This document shows positions 43,299-55,626 of a DNA stretch of 64,000 nucleotides, piece by piece; the stretch's first letter is position 1, and each line of letters opens with the position of its first letter. Origin of the DNA: Agarophyton chilense (taxonomy: Eukaryota; Rhodophyta; Florideophyceae; Gracilariales; Gracilariaceae); the NCBI GenBank assembly GCA_030374765.1, contig JARGXX010000086.1, forward strand, positions 868,001-932,000, written 5' to 3'. Position numbers and translations under genes: made by a program. The notes under the pieces are model-generated. The model was not told the origin of the DNA and did not search any database. It saw only the letters and a program-made list of their open reading frames with translations.

Positions 43299-45423
43299 TT
43301 TTCCTGAGTCCCATCCGCCTGGGGCGGGGCCTCAGAATCCTGAACCCCTAGCAATGGGGCGCCAGCGGCGGGGTTCGAAGGAACGGAGCGGTGGTCGGAA
43401 GCCTGCTCGGCAGGGTAAAGCAACGCATTGCGCGGTTTCGCCTCCGGAATACTCCGTGGAAAATCGATCTTCGCTCGAAGATACGACGTCATCGGAACAA
43501 TCCGCTTTTCCACTTGGGTCAACGCCTCATAATTACCGATTACTCGGGCTACTTCCCTCATGGTGAGGATACAGTCCGGTGAAATGTGACCGTGTTCGTA
43601 ACATATGTGGCATATGAGTCCCGGGCGTGAGGGTTGCAAACCGGAGCGAGCACCCGTGAACTTCACCGCTTGGCGGGTATCCTTCCATCCAGGGCGACTC
43701 TGTCGGAGCGCACCGTTTGAATACGGGATGCGAGGTCCGTGAACACGGAGAGAGTCTGCGTACAGCAGGGGTCCATCCTGGGCCTTGTCATATGAGTCGT
43801 CCGTCGTAGACGGTAGTTCGGTTGTCAGGACCGAATGGATATCGCTTCGGGCGAAGTGTACGTTGTCGTTCTCCTGTTGGGGGCGCTCACTCGCAATCAG
43901 CGATAGGGATGGCGACTTCGTTTCCATCACCAACGCCTTGGCGGTTCGCGACCTGTGTCCGGGGGCACGAGCTCTTAAAGCGTCACCTTCCGCTTGCGCG
44001 TGTTGGACCAACTCCAGATACGTGGTTTTCCTTCGGTCTTCCCGGTAACGGGCCACGAGTGTTCGGATAGCGGGGTTCAGTCCATCGATGAACATGGTGC
44101 AGCGCTCTCCGGCGGAGTGTACGTTCCCACTACGGTGGAAAGCCTTGTTCAGGCGCACCGAGAATTCGGTTTCCGTTTCTCCAGACTTCTGGCGCGTATC
44201 GCGAAGAGCGAGAATGGCCGACTGAATCGCGTGATTAGTGGCGTTGGACCTCAAGAGGTATTGTACTGCTTCTGGCCAGCAGGTTACCCCTCCTTCGGAG
44301 GCTCTGGACGAACCTCTTACAGAGTTGTATTGATCCTCTGCCAGGCCTTTCATAAAGTACGGGAGTGCAATAAACGCCTGTCTTTCGGTCATACCGAGAA
44401 TATCCGCTTCGGCGACGAACCTCGCAAGGAAAGCCAACACCAAAATGGGTCTTCTCCAGAAAAGTTCTGGTTCCTGAGGGACAGTTGCATACGATTTATG
44501 CAATCCTTCACTCTACCCGTGCCACGGGGCGTGCGATCCAAAGAGGAGTTCTCTAGCCGATAGTATCGGTAAGAAACCAACTTCTTGTACAGGGGGTTGG
44601 TGCATTTCAGCTCCTTCAACCCGGAGTGTTTCCTTCCCTTCTCGCGGGCGCGGATCACACCTTGGGTGGCAGACGACCGTTTAGAACGGGATGAACGCCT
44701 GCGATGGCCATCGTCAGAAGACGAATCTGACGAGTGCGACCCATTTGAATGGTGAGAGCCACGCGACGACCGTGAGGAGTTCGACGAGTCCGAGTCATCG
44801 CTGTCACGCTTCCCACGCCGACGGCGGATATCGTCCCTTTTCCTCTCGTGTTTCGCTTGGTGCGACACAGCAACCGGCTTCTCCGGGACGTCTTCCATCA
44901 AGATGGTTTGCTCTAACGTCTGGAGACGGGCGCTAACACGATTGAATCGGGTCTCGACACCTTCCACGTAAGCGGCGGGACCACCAAATCATTCCAACAG
45001 GGTGTTGACGTCCGCCCGCAACACGCGGAGGTCGTCAACCACTTCCTTCATGGAAGAGCCATCACACCTGGAACGCAGGGCTTCGAACTCTTCCACGAAG
45101 GCATTGTGCGCTTCCCGCATTACGCGGATCTGCTGCCTCACACTTGAGTTTATGTCGATGTGGAACTCGTTTTTCTGGGGTTTTTCGTCGGCAGGAGCCG
45201 GGTCATCCACGGCAGGGGCCGGTCCAGCACCAGAATTGGGTCCATACTTCGATGACTTAGGCGGTAGCTTGTTGTTCTTGGAGGAGTTCGACCCCTTACT
45301 CTTGCCTTTCGGAGCGGCTGGAGGTAACGGCGGGGGAACCCTTCCAGGGTCCGCAGGCGCCACGTCATTGACGGAACGGCTCCGCGTGATCGCGGGTTCC
45401 GCTTCCGTCGGTAGTCGTGACAT
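43295..45423 (-). pseudogene. gag: Element B gag, disrupted
   Basis: It starts at ATG 45423 (MSRLPTEAE). TGA at 44989-44991 replaces the TGT of A, and a one-base deletion near 44447-44450 shifts the frame in the gag domain (GEDPILVL). The C-terminal part, 44503-43295, is open and holds the rest of the gag domain and the CCHC knuckle (CHICYEHGHISPDC). Confidence 0.88.
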
Positions 45424-45561
45424 GGTTGTAGCGTTGACCACTAAGAATAGGACAACAAAAGCTTCCACCAAGTGGGTCCAAACCAAGAAATTGGAAAGCA
45501 GATCTCGACGAGAGAAGAAAGCACAGCAATGTGAAAAACAACCAAACCAGGTTCCCCTAGC

Positions 45562-45580
45562 CTTCTAAGTCGGGAGACCA
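45562..45580 (-). other. Primer-binding site of element B
   Basis: TGGTCTCCCGACTTAGAAG on the minus strand, three bases inside the 5' LTR; the same as in A and C. Confidence 0.85.
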
Positions 45581-45583
45581 GTT

Positions 45584-46378
45584 TGTAGTGCAACGCCATA
45601 GGGCGGCGGAAACACACGAAGATGTCCGAGTCTTCCTCCAAGGAGGGTAGCACGGCGACGGAGCCTCTCCGGAGTGAACACGACTAAGTCGGGGTGTAAG
45701 GCCGAGGTTCACCGGCACGCCAAGCGGGGAGAGTGCAGGATGCTAGAAGGGAGCAGACCAGGTATGAGCTGTATTCCACGGGAGTGGGCAAGTAATAAAG
45801 GGGGGACCACCCAGTGGGGGCGATCGGGGGCATGGGCCACGAGAGCCAAAAGAAATATGTAGCAAACCCAATACTGGGGCGAGAACACGGCAGTGGTATG
45901 AAAGATATACACGCTAACAGCGGTGAGTCTCCTGTTGACGCAGGGTGGATAAGTCTACCGTTAGTAACGCGGCTTCACCTCCGTAGAGTGTGGAAGACTC
46001 GCGAAAGCGGAAAAAGACTTAGAGCCAAGAACCGTGGTTGGGGAGGTTTACTGAGTGTCAGAGCGAGATCGCCCTGGCACTATGTAGTGTAGACTACTGT
46101 AGAGAGCTCCCTAACCTAGTGTAATAAAGCTAAATAAATAGAGAAATATCCAGCTATGCTGTGCCAACCTGTCCTGGGCCACCCGTGCTACACGTGGGTA
46201 GGTCACACCCGAATCGGGGCCACGGCGCACGGCCGCCGGTGCACTTCGCGTACAACGCGTATACACCTGGCTACGCCAGCCCGCTAGTAGCGGTATTACT
46301 CATAGATCTCACAAGTATCGCCCGAGGCGGAAAAACAACCAAGTCCTGGAAAACGGCCCTCACGAGGGTTGCACTTCA
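45584..46378 (-). repeat. Element B right LTR (5' LTR)
   Basis: The 795-bp LTR has one extra base near 45599 relative to the left copy and about three substitutions. It is followed at once by the GTTGT duplication. Confidence 0.97.
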
Positions 46379-48540
46379 GTTGTTCGCTTCGCAGTGCTAC
46401 AAGTTGGCCTTTTTCGTAGTTAGAAAGGTAGCCATGGGGTAGCATAATTGTACTTCCTAGGACAAAAAGATGCGCGCACGTGATAGAATACTGTTGGTGA
46501 AGTACCGCTGCAAGATATAATGCCAATCAGTCATTTGGTTTGGCGGGAATGTTTAATGAAAGTATTTGTGCGTGTTGTATTTTTGCATTCTTGTTCGCCC
46601 CATATTCGATGAAACGCACGTAAAAAAATAGAATCCAAAGCATGCAGGGTAGTAATTCATCTATGTTAGAAGGGAATGAAATACTGTGAAGTCATTTGCT
46701 TTATTCTGCGATTGGAGGAAGCGTTGTAGTTTCGATGTCTACATCTTGCGTGTTTCGTTTCAACTTTAGGAGACCGTGATAATTTAAGATACAGCTTATC
46801 ATCGCAGAACACCTCTGTGGTCCAGCGGGAAATATGTACCATTCCACAGGAACAGTGGAAATCTTTTCCGTAGATAAATCTCATGACCACCTTACAATGC
46901 GCAAAAAGCGAAAAGAAACAAGGCCACTATTTGCTATTTCAAGCACGAAAGGGCTCATCAGAATCCTACCAGCCCAACAAAGAACTTTGCATCTATAGTA
47001 AACCCCATCCGTTGTTGGCTGTCCCATTTCTTGTTCTAAAAGGCTTGATTTGAGACATATTCTAAAGATTTAAACATATTCCGAAGACAAACCTGGTCTT
47101 TGCGTTTTTTTGCAGCAAAGCAGATGCCCAATCATGGGCACATGGAGCACATATAGATTTAATTTATTTACAAGAACAATTGCCATAATCATCTTAAAAA
47201 CATATGTTTTAGAAAGCAGTTCTTGACAAAATCCATCTGGGATATTTTGAGTCACCTTCAAGTCTCCAGACCCAAGTCCAAATCCAGCTCAACAAATTCA
47301 AAACTCACATGCGCGGCGACCTGTAACACGAACACATTAACACGATGCCGACCCTCAGTATCACCACCACCTTTTTGCGTTGTTTTGATATCTTTCTTTG
47401 ACGTTTATGCTACACCTTCCCGACAGTCATAGCTTGTCTCAAAATATGCTGGTTTGGTTTTTTGGATTTTTTGTTTCTGCGATCAAAGTGTTACGCGGCC
47501 ACATTTACACTTCTTGAATCTTTTTTTTAAGGCGCAAATGATATCTACTTCTCTACGGTTTTTTACCAGAGCTTTCGATTTTTTCCTGCACTCGTTACAC
47601 TCCAAATGTTTCTTTGATATCTCTTCCGAGCTGTTATACAGTGCAGGAAAACATTATTCTCGACATTCTTTCTCCTCTGCGTTCGCTCTCCATTTTAGAG
47701 CAATCCGCCAGGTTTCTAGCATCATGGACCACTTGATTTCAAGTGTTCTTCAAGGTCACATTGGCGCCCCTGTGGCAATTCACATACTTCATCGGATTAC
47801 TTTTGACAGTCTTTGCGCTCTTCAGAGCCTTTTAGATGTTATGAAGTTTCGAATTTTCAAAAAGATATCATATTTAGTTTTAAATATACCTTACAATGCA
47901 CTTTAGGGATTGCTTCTCTGATCGGCGCTTATGTGAACTACGAATTCTAAATGTAATAAAACATGATTTAGGCGTTTTTTTCGGTGTCAACATGGTCAAA
48001 ACCTACTTTTTGTGCTTTGGGGCACTTGAGGGCCGTTCTGAACAATCGTTAACGAGCGTTTACGTGAACGAGCGTGAACGAATATTTTGAGGTTTTAAAG
48101 AATAGAGTACAGTCATTTAACATCTGTAAAAAGAAATCAGAGCTACTTTACAGATGTCGGGCCAATTTCCATTTCTCCATACTGTGCATCATGTTTGTAT
48201 TGCGACCAAAAAGGTGATCAAATCCATTCTCTCCAACTTGTGAGTGTCATAGCACTTGGATGACACTCTCCATGGCAATCAACTTCTCGTTCAGAAAATC
48301 TGGTTTGAATTGCGATCAGGAGATAACAGCGTTCATATGTTGACATACGAATTAGTCCTACTGTCACAAATCAATCATAATCCATGTTACCAAGTATGTG
48401 CCATTCCCTGTTCTTTTACGATTTTCATCGCTGTTTTTCCTGTCTAACTAACTTTCAATTTTGTTCATTTAAACAGCAGCTCTACTTATACAGCAGTTGT
48501 CACAAAACTTTCTTGTGTCGTACAATCACCTCTGGGGTAT
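46379..48540. other. AT-rich region without a supported gene
   Basis: No recognisable coding sequence. The longest frame (47454-47906) is Phe/Leu/Ser-rich and T-driven, without homology. Decayed transposon DNA is likely. Confidence 0.45.
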
Positions 48541-49045
48541 GCTACTGTCTTGTCTCGGGAGCGTGGTGACGCTCAACCTTAGAAGGCAGACGTAATAAAC
48601 CTCGATGGTAACAGGGCACAGTGAAAATCCACAGGGGCAAACGGCGGGGCAACTAGCCTATACCGTGTAGGTGAACGATGGTAGGCGTCGACGCGCGGAA
48701 AGGCCTGTGTGGTAGTTGAGAAACAATGAACCAAAAGGTAAAGTCGTGACCCAAGTGGTGCCTGTCTTTATCAGACTAGGGTGGAGGAGGTGCAGTTCCC
48801 TATATGCAGTGGACTGCACTCTCCAAGTCACCCGGAAGTTGCCAGCAAGGCACGGTCTCTGACCTAGTGTCCGAGACCTGGCCAGCACTGTATACAGTGC
48901 CAGGTAGCCACTCCACTACTTTACTAAAATACGTATAATTACAATTACAATTACTAACAATCACTCAACCAGAAGGTACATGTCAACACTACACGTGGCT
49001 GACAACACCTAGATGGTAGCTCGCCCGGAGCTGCGTGGCCGATGA
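48541..49045. repeat. GC-rich island resembling a degraded LTR
   Basis: A sharply GC-richer block in AT-rich surroundings shows features shared with the LTRs here: an internal run of 'aattacaattacaatta' type A+T sequence and a 'ctacacgtgg' block near the right end, as in the A/B LTR. TG/CA ends and target duplications could not be fixed. Confidence 0.3.
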
Positions 49046-50595
49046 TCCCTCGCATCCATAACCTACAAGGTCAGTGTAGTATATCCACAACCTCAAAGTC
49101 CAAACCTTTTGCCACTATACGACATCCGTGCAACATAATATCTGGGTCGGATGTCTATGTGAAGAATGAACGTCGAGAAAGAGCAATAATGATGTCGATT
49201 GTTGTTAGGACTGTCCTACTGTGTGTTTCATGTGTTGCACGAATGATTCCAGAACTGGTCTTTCCATGAATCCATTCTCGGAGATTTTCAAAAACCATTC
49301 TTGTGGAATCTAATTCTTCCTTTGAATCTGTGGATTACTCTTCTCTGTCGAAATTGAAAGGTATATTCTACTGATTTTCACCATTAGAGCACTTTCGTTT
49401 CCCTGTGACGAAGAAAAATGAAGAAGCCACATAGCCAGCAGCGAACGTGGCCATGTCTGCAGTGATGTGCTTCTTCATCCCATAAGTGGATGTAACAACG
49501 TTCTTTCAATCATTGTTTTATTTCGAAGAAGAAAAGCCACGGTATCATTTTTTGAGCTGCCAGTTTCAATCTTTTAATACTGAGATTTTGTTCGTTGTTC
49601 GCGAGAATCGGATGACGCCCTGGTTAGATTATACTGCTCAAGAGATACTTGAGTTGATCTTGATGGTTTGTTTGTAAGCATTTGTGTATCTTATACACAG
49701 TGATTCGGTGTAATTCTGTTGCAAAATGTAGTATTCTGCTTGTTCAGCCGAACTGATGGCGAAATTTTTGGCGAGGTCACGGTTGGAACTCATAAATGAG
49801 AAGAATGGTCAATAGGGTGATATGATGCGGCGTCCCGCACAAGTTCCCTAATGGCTGGATATATCAGTTGACCATGTGTTGGCACGGTTCATTTGGACTG
49901 CTACGGTGCGCGCGCATTTGCGGCCCTTTTAGAGAAATGCAATACTATTAATGGCACATTCAGTGGCGATCCATTTGTCGATTATTAATGCCCTTTATGG
50001 ATTGAAGTCCACTAAGTACCATACTCGTACAGTGATTTGGCTACTTCGCTGACTTCTGGGTTTTATGTATGAATTATCTGGGACCCTACCCTGTTACACA
50101 GTTGATAAGGTGCCAGAGGTGAGCTCTGAATCCAAGTAAAAAAGAAAACATGAGTATCATGACTCCAACATTTTTCGCTCAGGACTCTTGAACTAGAGAT
50201 GTGTATGAGCTATAATAGAGAGTCAACCCACTACTACTTCCCGAGCCATCTCGTCTACTACGTCTACAGTTGCACTATTCACCCTCGCTGGCCAGTAGTG
50301 GCCTCACAACCCACTTCCAAGTCGCTGGTGATGCAGCCCTAAACCCCTTTTTCCTTCCCCGTAAGCACCACATCGGCAGTACAAACTCTGTCGCAGGTGT
50401 CTGCACTTGCCGAAAGAGCGGAGACAACAACTGATCTCTCTACCTATTACCACTGTGATCAGTTGCATTGAATGTTTCTTTTCCGGAACGTGGAACCATT
50501 CTCGATACTTGGAATTTGTAACGCAATGGCTGGTAGCTCAGCGTACTGGTCTCAACCGGGGGTAGCGTGGTAAAGCGGGTCCTAAGGTTCGTATT
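49046..50595. other. AT-rich region without a supported gene
   Basis: Nothing is recognised. It ends with CGTAT (50591-50595), the left target-duplication copy of LTR D. Confidence 0.45.
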
Positions 50596-51508
50596 GTAGA
50601 GCAACGCCCAGTTAGGGGATACTTGAAGATGCAACTCATAGAATGAGGGTTGAACCCTCCGAGGGTTATGATTATGATCCCCTCTATGGTGTGCTGAGGT
50701 GGCACTGTTTTCTGGTTATATTTCGCCTATAAGGGAAAATTCGGATGGCCCATGGTTGGATTGGCCCCGTGATACACGTGGCTTAATTTTGGCACCGAAT
50801 TTCGGATATTTGTTAGAACGTTGGATTTTTGGGCCCTGGCAGTGGGATCTCCACGTGTATGGCCCTGAGCAGGTGTGCACTACTGTAGAGTTTAGATAGT
50901 GGGCCCTACTTAGGGGGATGAGATCTGCCAGTCCGAAGCTCAGAGTAAATGGTAACCAAGGTTGGTCTTCGATACCTTTAGAGGTTCTTCGTCGCCATCG
51001 TTTCGGCCTTACAACCCGGAACGGGCTCTGGTTAGCAACGCCTGCGTAGGAACACGACTCCACTTGGAGAGTGCCCACGTTTGGGTTCCGTGCAACCACC
51101 CCCTTGGGACCGCTCAGACGACCTGCGTGCACGATACCCCGTGGGGGTTCTGCTTACTTGTTGCGTGCTTTTTGTGTTTCCTTTCGAGGACAGGTTTTCG
51201 CCCCTGCATTGGGTTTCTTTTGTTGTTTTGCCCGTTTTCTGGTTCTCGGGTCCGGTGCCTGTTAGTGCCCGACCCTCGCCCCGTTTTTCCTCTTCGCCGG
51301 ATTTTCCCCCATTCTTTGGGATACCCATACCCATTCCCGATCCATGGTTTCTACCCCCCACCTCCGTCGGTACTGCCGGAATCCCCCGTGGGAGTAACAC
51401 CCCACACTACGGGTGGAACGGAGGGCTCTGTCTCTGAGTCTGCCTCCCCCAGGGAGCAAGGCTTCGAACACCTTGAGAGCACTTCCCGTCGCCGGGTTTT
51501 GCTCCACA
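50596..51508 (+). repeat. Solo LTR D, inverted relative to element C
   Basis: The 913-bp sequence is the reverse complement of the left LTR of element C, from TGTAGAGCAAC to GCTCCACA. Neither a primer site nor a polypurine tract adjoins it, so it is a solo LTR. Its flanks do not match each other: CGTAT on the left, GTCAG on the right. These are the same two pentamers, in exchanged positions, that flank element C (see findings). Confidence 0.92.
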
Positions 51509-52037
51509 GTCAGGTCACACTTCGTCGCACCCCAGCAGGTGATGACGCCGCGACGTTCCTTCGCGCCCAATGGTAATGGGAGCAACTAGGCGCTCACGTC
51601 CCCTGGGTCAATCATGAGGCAATCTGGACTTCGCCCTGACGGTCGAATCCTAAGGAGGGAGATATGTGAAGGAGCAGCGATAACGGTTGAGCCCTGCAAG
51701 CCCCCAGGGCCTGAGGTATCCTACAGACGCCACGTGGATTGGCCGACCTCAGCTGGACTTCTTGAGATAATTATTTTATTTTAATTAGTGCAATAGATTA
51801 ACATTACAGTGCCAGGGAGATCCCAGCGCTTCCCCATTGCTATTTACTTGACTTGAGTTACGTTTATCCCTTAGAGTAAGGTAGGAACCGTTAGGATACT
51901 AAATTACCTTCTTTGGTACATTAGTTCCACCAATTGGTCTTCAAGCCGTCGTTACCGTAACTCGGAGCTGTAGGACTATGCAGTAAACGCCAGCCCATTG
52001 CACCAAGTATTCTGGGAGTGCCGCCGTCAAGGATACG
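51509..52037. other. Inverted spacer holding the end of an older element (E)
   Basis: The 529-bp spacer, including both swapped pentamers, lies between the inverted LTRs D and C-left. At about 51652-51664 the plus strand reads AAGGAGGGAGATA followed by TGTGAAGGAGC: a polypurine tract and an LTR start in the style of A, B and C. The rest (51665-52032) would be part of that LTR, with its AT-rich block near 51775. Turning the spacer round places this tract in front of the orphan ORF at 59085. Confidence 0.6.
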
Positions 52038-52950
52038 TGTGGAGCAAAACCCGGCGACGGGAAGTGCTCTCAAGGTGTTCGAAGCCTTGCTCCCTGGGGG
52101 AGGCAGACTCAGAGACAGAGCCCTCCGTTCCACCCGTAGTGTGGGGTGTTACTCCCACGGGGGATTCCGGCAGTACCGACGGAGGTGGGGGGTAGAAACC
52201 ATGGATCGGGAATGGGTATGGGTATCCCAAAGAATGGGGGAAAATCCGGCGAAGAGGAAAAACGGGGCGAGGGTCGGGCACTAACAGGCACCGGACCCGA
52301 GAACCAGAAAACGGGCAAAACAACAAAAGGAACCCAATGCAGGGGCGAAAACCTGTCCTCGAAAGGAAACACAAAAAGCACGCAACAAGTAAGCAGAACC
52401 CCCACGGGGTATCGTGCACGCAGGTCGTCTGAGCGGTCCCAAGGGGGTGGTTGCACGGAACCCAAACGTGGGCACTCTCCAAGTGGAGTCGTGTTCCTAC
52501 GCAGGCGTTGCTAACCAGAGCCCGTTCCGGGTTGTAAGGCCGAAACGATGGCGACGAAGAACCTCTAAAGGTATCGAAGACCAACCTTGGTTACCATTTA
52601 CTCTGAGCTTCGGACTGGCAGATCTCATCCCCCTAAGTAGGGCCCACTAACTAAACTCTACAGTAGTGCACACCTGCTCAGGGCCATACACGTGGAGATC
52701 TAACTGTCAGGGCCCAAAAGTCCAACGTTCTACAAATATCCGAAAATCGGTGCCAAAATTAAGCCACGTGTATCACGGGGCCAATCCAACCATGGGCCAT
52801 CCAAATTTTCCCTTATAGGCGAAATATAACCAGAAAACAGTGCCACCTCAGCACACCTTAGAGGGGATCATAATCATAACCCTCGGAGGGTTCAATCCTC
52901 ATTCTATGAGTTGCATCTTCAAGTATCCCCTGACTGGGCGTTGCTCTACA
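52038..52950 (-). repeat. Element C left LTR (3' LTR)
   Basis: It has TG/CA ends and a polypurine tract at its inner edge. It is a different LTR family from A/B, though the ends are similar (TGTGGAGCAAAAC ... TTGCTCTACA). It is preceded by ATACG, the reverse complement of the CGTAT left of solo LTR D. Confidence 0.95.
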
Positions 52951-52968
52951 TCTCCCCCTCCTTAAGAC
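52951..52968 (-). other. Polypurine tract of element C
   Basis: On the minus strand, AAGGAGGGGGAGA ends at the LTR boundary. Confidence 0.8.
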
Positions 52969-53031
52969 GAGGAAGAACATTCCGAGCCGCGGCTGTCTAG
53001 CTCTCCGATCAATATACATACTTCCCTCCCA

Positions 53032-53929
53032 ATGGGGTCCTTCACCACTTCTGAGGATCGCCACAAAACCGGCACATCGGTACAACTTTCTTCTACTCCT
53101 CCGACTTTCGGCGATAAGCAACTTCTCGCAACAGCGGTCTCAACCAGCCCTCTCAAGGGGATGAACCCATACGTGATCAACCCACTCTCGGGGCCATCGG
53201 CCTCCGCGCCGGGGGACAACGAAGCTCCCCAGCAGGGTGGAGATTTCTCCGATGCTACGGACCATCATGCGTCAGATCGACCTTGTCCCAGCGTTTTGTT
53301 CGGCCAGCAACGTGCAGGACCTGTATCCAATCTTGGACGTGATCGACAACACCCAATGGGATCGAGTTCCAATGGAAAAACAGCCCGCAGGGGAAGGATC
53401 CGTGCGAGACAATTCTCCTGGCCGGTACGATCCGGGCTCCGGTAACTGGGTCTATTACAATCCCTTCGAAGGGGTTCGCATCAGCGCGGCGCAAGCACGG
53501 GCGCTGATTGACTCGCCTCGACCGATGCCGGTGGGTCACCCGACGGGGTTCATTCATACCGATGATTACGAGTACGAGCCTCCAGTAGACCTGGACGATC
53601 CAGCGTTGGATAACGACATGCCAGCTCCTAGTGGAGTACTCCCTGTGGAGCCATCTGCACCCTTCCAACCAGTGGGAACGACCTCAGCTGCGGCGGCGAA
53701 TGCCTCCGGTGGCGTTCCATCTGCTCCCCCCGGGTGGGGTGTGAACACCCTTGCGCAGGCGCCGGTTGCCACTCTGCAAGTGGACAGTGTGCGACAAGGC
53801 CTCGTGAACGCAGTCATTCCGATTCCCCCGGGTATGACGGATGTGAGCCAGATGTTGGCTTTCGCCTCGGCGTACCATCAGGGTCAGAATCCCAACGGTG
53901 GGGCGGGTCCCTCCTCGGGCTTTCCGTAG
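53032..53929 (+). pseudogene. Antisense accessory ORF of element C, shortened
   Basis: The frame open from 53237 to 53929 contains WDRVPMEKQ, NWVYYNPFEGVRISAAQA, MPVGHPTGFIHTDDYEYE and DDPALDNDMP, then a Pro/Ala/Gly-rich tail. This aligns with LDWTAVPIEQ, DFVYFDPWEGHEISAEEA, IPEGHPIGFVDADQYYHV and DDPMVDNEP of element B. A frame starting at 53032 (MGSFTTSED) gives a Ser/Thr-rich N-terminus but is out of phase with it, and about 900 bp of the central region present in B is missing. It sits in the same place and orientation as in A and B. Confidence 0.75.
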
Positions 53930-54326
53930 TTCCGCCTTCGGGCAATTGTAGAGTCCATAGCTTGGCGACAATAGTAAACTTCTGATATTTGCATAACTTC
54001 TTTTCTTCTTCCTTCCTAGGATCTTAACTTCTACTTCCTCTTCTTCCTTCTTAGGATCTTCTTCATCTTCGTCTTCATCTTCTTCCCTTCCTAGGGTCCA
54101 ATCTTCTTTTTAATCTTCTTCTCCACTTCGTGGGTCTTCTTTTCCTTTTTCATCATAAACTGTCTCGATAACCGGTGTTGTGTTCCCCGGTTAACGGCGC
54201 TAGGCCGAGGGCCAGTAGACCTTCTCTCTCAATACGTGTTCTTCGGGATACTCTCCTCAATTCCTCTTCAGAGGTCCAACATCTTCCTCACTTCGAGGTC
54301 GCATCCACACCAGTTCCCGTGGTGGC

Positions 54327-54644
54327 TTACCCGACTTGGGCACGATCCAGACTTGGAGGCAAGGTTACCCGAGCGCGTCGGTGATAGGATAAAACCTTAG
54401 ACCTCGGAAGGTGCTCAATGGGTTCCACTGTATCTTCATCAGGCGAGAATCCGTACCATCGGACTTGGTAGCGAACTTCTCCCTCGGGGGTGTAGATGTG
54501 ACGCACGATGCGATCGATAACGAATTCCTGCGGGTACACTTTTCCCTGTTCGGGCTTCTCTTCCATCTTGGAACGCTCAAGTTCCCTTGAAGGTGTTAAC
54601 GTGGGGTCTAGACACACCCCTGTGGGTTCTTTTCCGTGTTGCAA
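54327..54644 (-). pseudogene. Element C pol remnant: integrase-terminal chromodomain
   Basis: The frame contains YPQEFVIDRIVRHIYTPEGEVRYQVRWYGFSPDEDTVEPIEHL and ends shortly after. This is a chromodomain homologous to the C-terminus of element A pol (EFVVDHIVGH ... LVRWYGLGP). It is an orphan: the catalytic integrase that should precede it is missing. Confidence 0.85.
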
Positions 54645-55626
54645 GCGGGTCTCAGCACTTCGTCCAAACGGCGCCGAGTGGCCTGTGGGCTACGTTGTAA
54701 CTTCCGTCTACGGAGTCAAAACGGCCCAGTTTTGGGTTTTTCTTAAAGCTGAGATCTTCCCAATAACAACGGTGTTCTTAGATTCCGTGACAGTTGAGAA
54801 ACAGCGACGCGGTAGCGTCTCCAATTTCAGGGGGGTAAGACTTCAACGTCAACCCGAGCTACGGGGACGAATGTTGCTCTGGTGCAACGCGCCGTGCGAC
54901 GGAGGCGGTTTACGCGACGGTTGGTCGTCAGAGCCTTTTGATTGGCTCGGTGCCATTCGACGTGGGCCACGTAAATGCGCAGGCGCCAGTTGCCACTCCG
55001 CAAGCGGATATGAGGTGGCGCTTTAGGCACGCGCTAGCACTCTCCTGAGCTGTCCCCGACGGGTCTCACTCATTTATTTCCCATTCCTGAGGGTTCCAGT
55101 GTCTCCATAGGAGTTCCTATTCCCATCCCATGACGGAGAGCCAAATTTGGTCAACCTCGTCGTCGAGATCTTCCCCGTGCGGGTCCGCTGACACAGCTCG
55201 TTCCCGAGAAAGCGGGGTGTGAGTGTGCGACACCTCAGTGTCTCTTCCGCGGCGGCGGGTGATCGTCGGCTCTGTAGGCGTTCCGGCTGCGGAGTTCTCC
55301 ACACGACTCTCCCTAGGCGGGTTTTCGTCATCTTTTCTGACGTCGTGCTCGGCTGGGTCGGCGGTGATGTCGCTACCCATATGCTGGGGTTGTGACTTCT
55401 CTGTCGCCGGCTCGGTCGGGCTCGCCGTCTCACTGTGAGAACTAGGTTCCCTGTTAGGGCGACTGGCTGACGCCGAAACATCGTCCTGCGAAGGAACTAA
55501 GTCCTCCTCCCCCTCCTTAGGCGGGGAGCCAGGAGGCTTGATTACCTCCGGTGGGGGAGTAACTCTGTAAGAGTTCGTTGACTGGGCCCTTGAGGGAGCG
55601 GGCCCAGGTTCAGGAGTACCCGAAGT
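54645..55626. other. Element C internal mosaic: linker remnant and duplicated fragment
   Basis: On the minus strand 55074-55600 encodes Pro/Ser/Thr/Arg-rich sequence resembling the long linker before the chromodomain in A and B. At 54976-55007 a 33-nt segment repeats 53752-53784 of the antisense ORF in the same direction with three mismatches. About 4.5 kb of pol is absent between the gag end and this linker. Confidence 0.6.

Larger units (their letters stand above)
34607..46378 (-). mobile_element. Element B: 11.8-kb chromodomain Ty3/gypsy retrotransposon, recent but coding-defective
   Basis: LTRs at 34607-35400 and 45584-46378 differ at about four positions. The insertion is flanked by a perfect 5-bp duplication GTTGT (34602-34606 and 46379-46383). 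The order on the minus strand is LTR, primer site, gag, pol, chromodomain, with the plus-strand accessory ORF, polypurine tract and LTR beyond. Despite the near-identical LTRs, gag and pol carry at least five nonsense codons and two frameshifts, while the accessory ORF is almost full length. Confidence 0.97.

Noticed and set aside
37693-45000. Repeat-induced point mutation as the cause of the stops in element B
   Set aside because: The nonsense changes relative to A are T to A, C to A, G to A and G to T on the coding strand, not a C-to-T bias.
47454-47906. 150-codon plus-strand frame
   Set aside because: Phe/Leu/Ser-rich as expected of T-rich DNA; no family resemblance or neighbour support.
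50524-50595. Possible tRNA gene (GGTAGCTCAGC, like an A box)
   Set aside because: No matching B box, T-arm or acceptor stem can be formed; the likeness is limited to one short motif.
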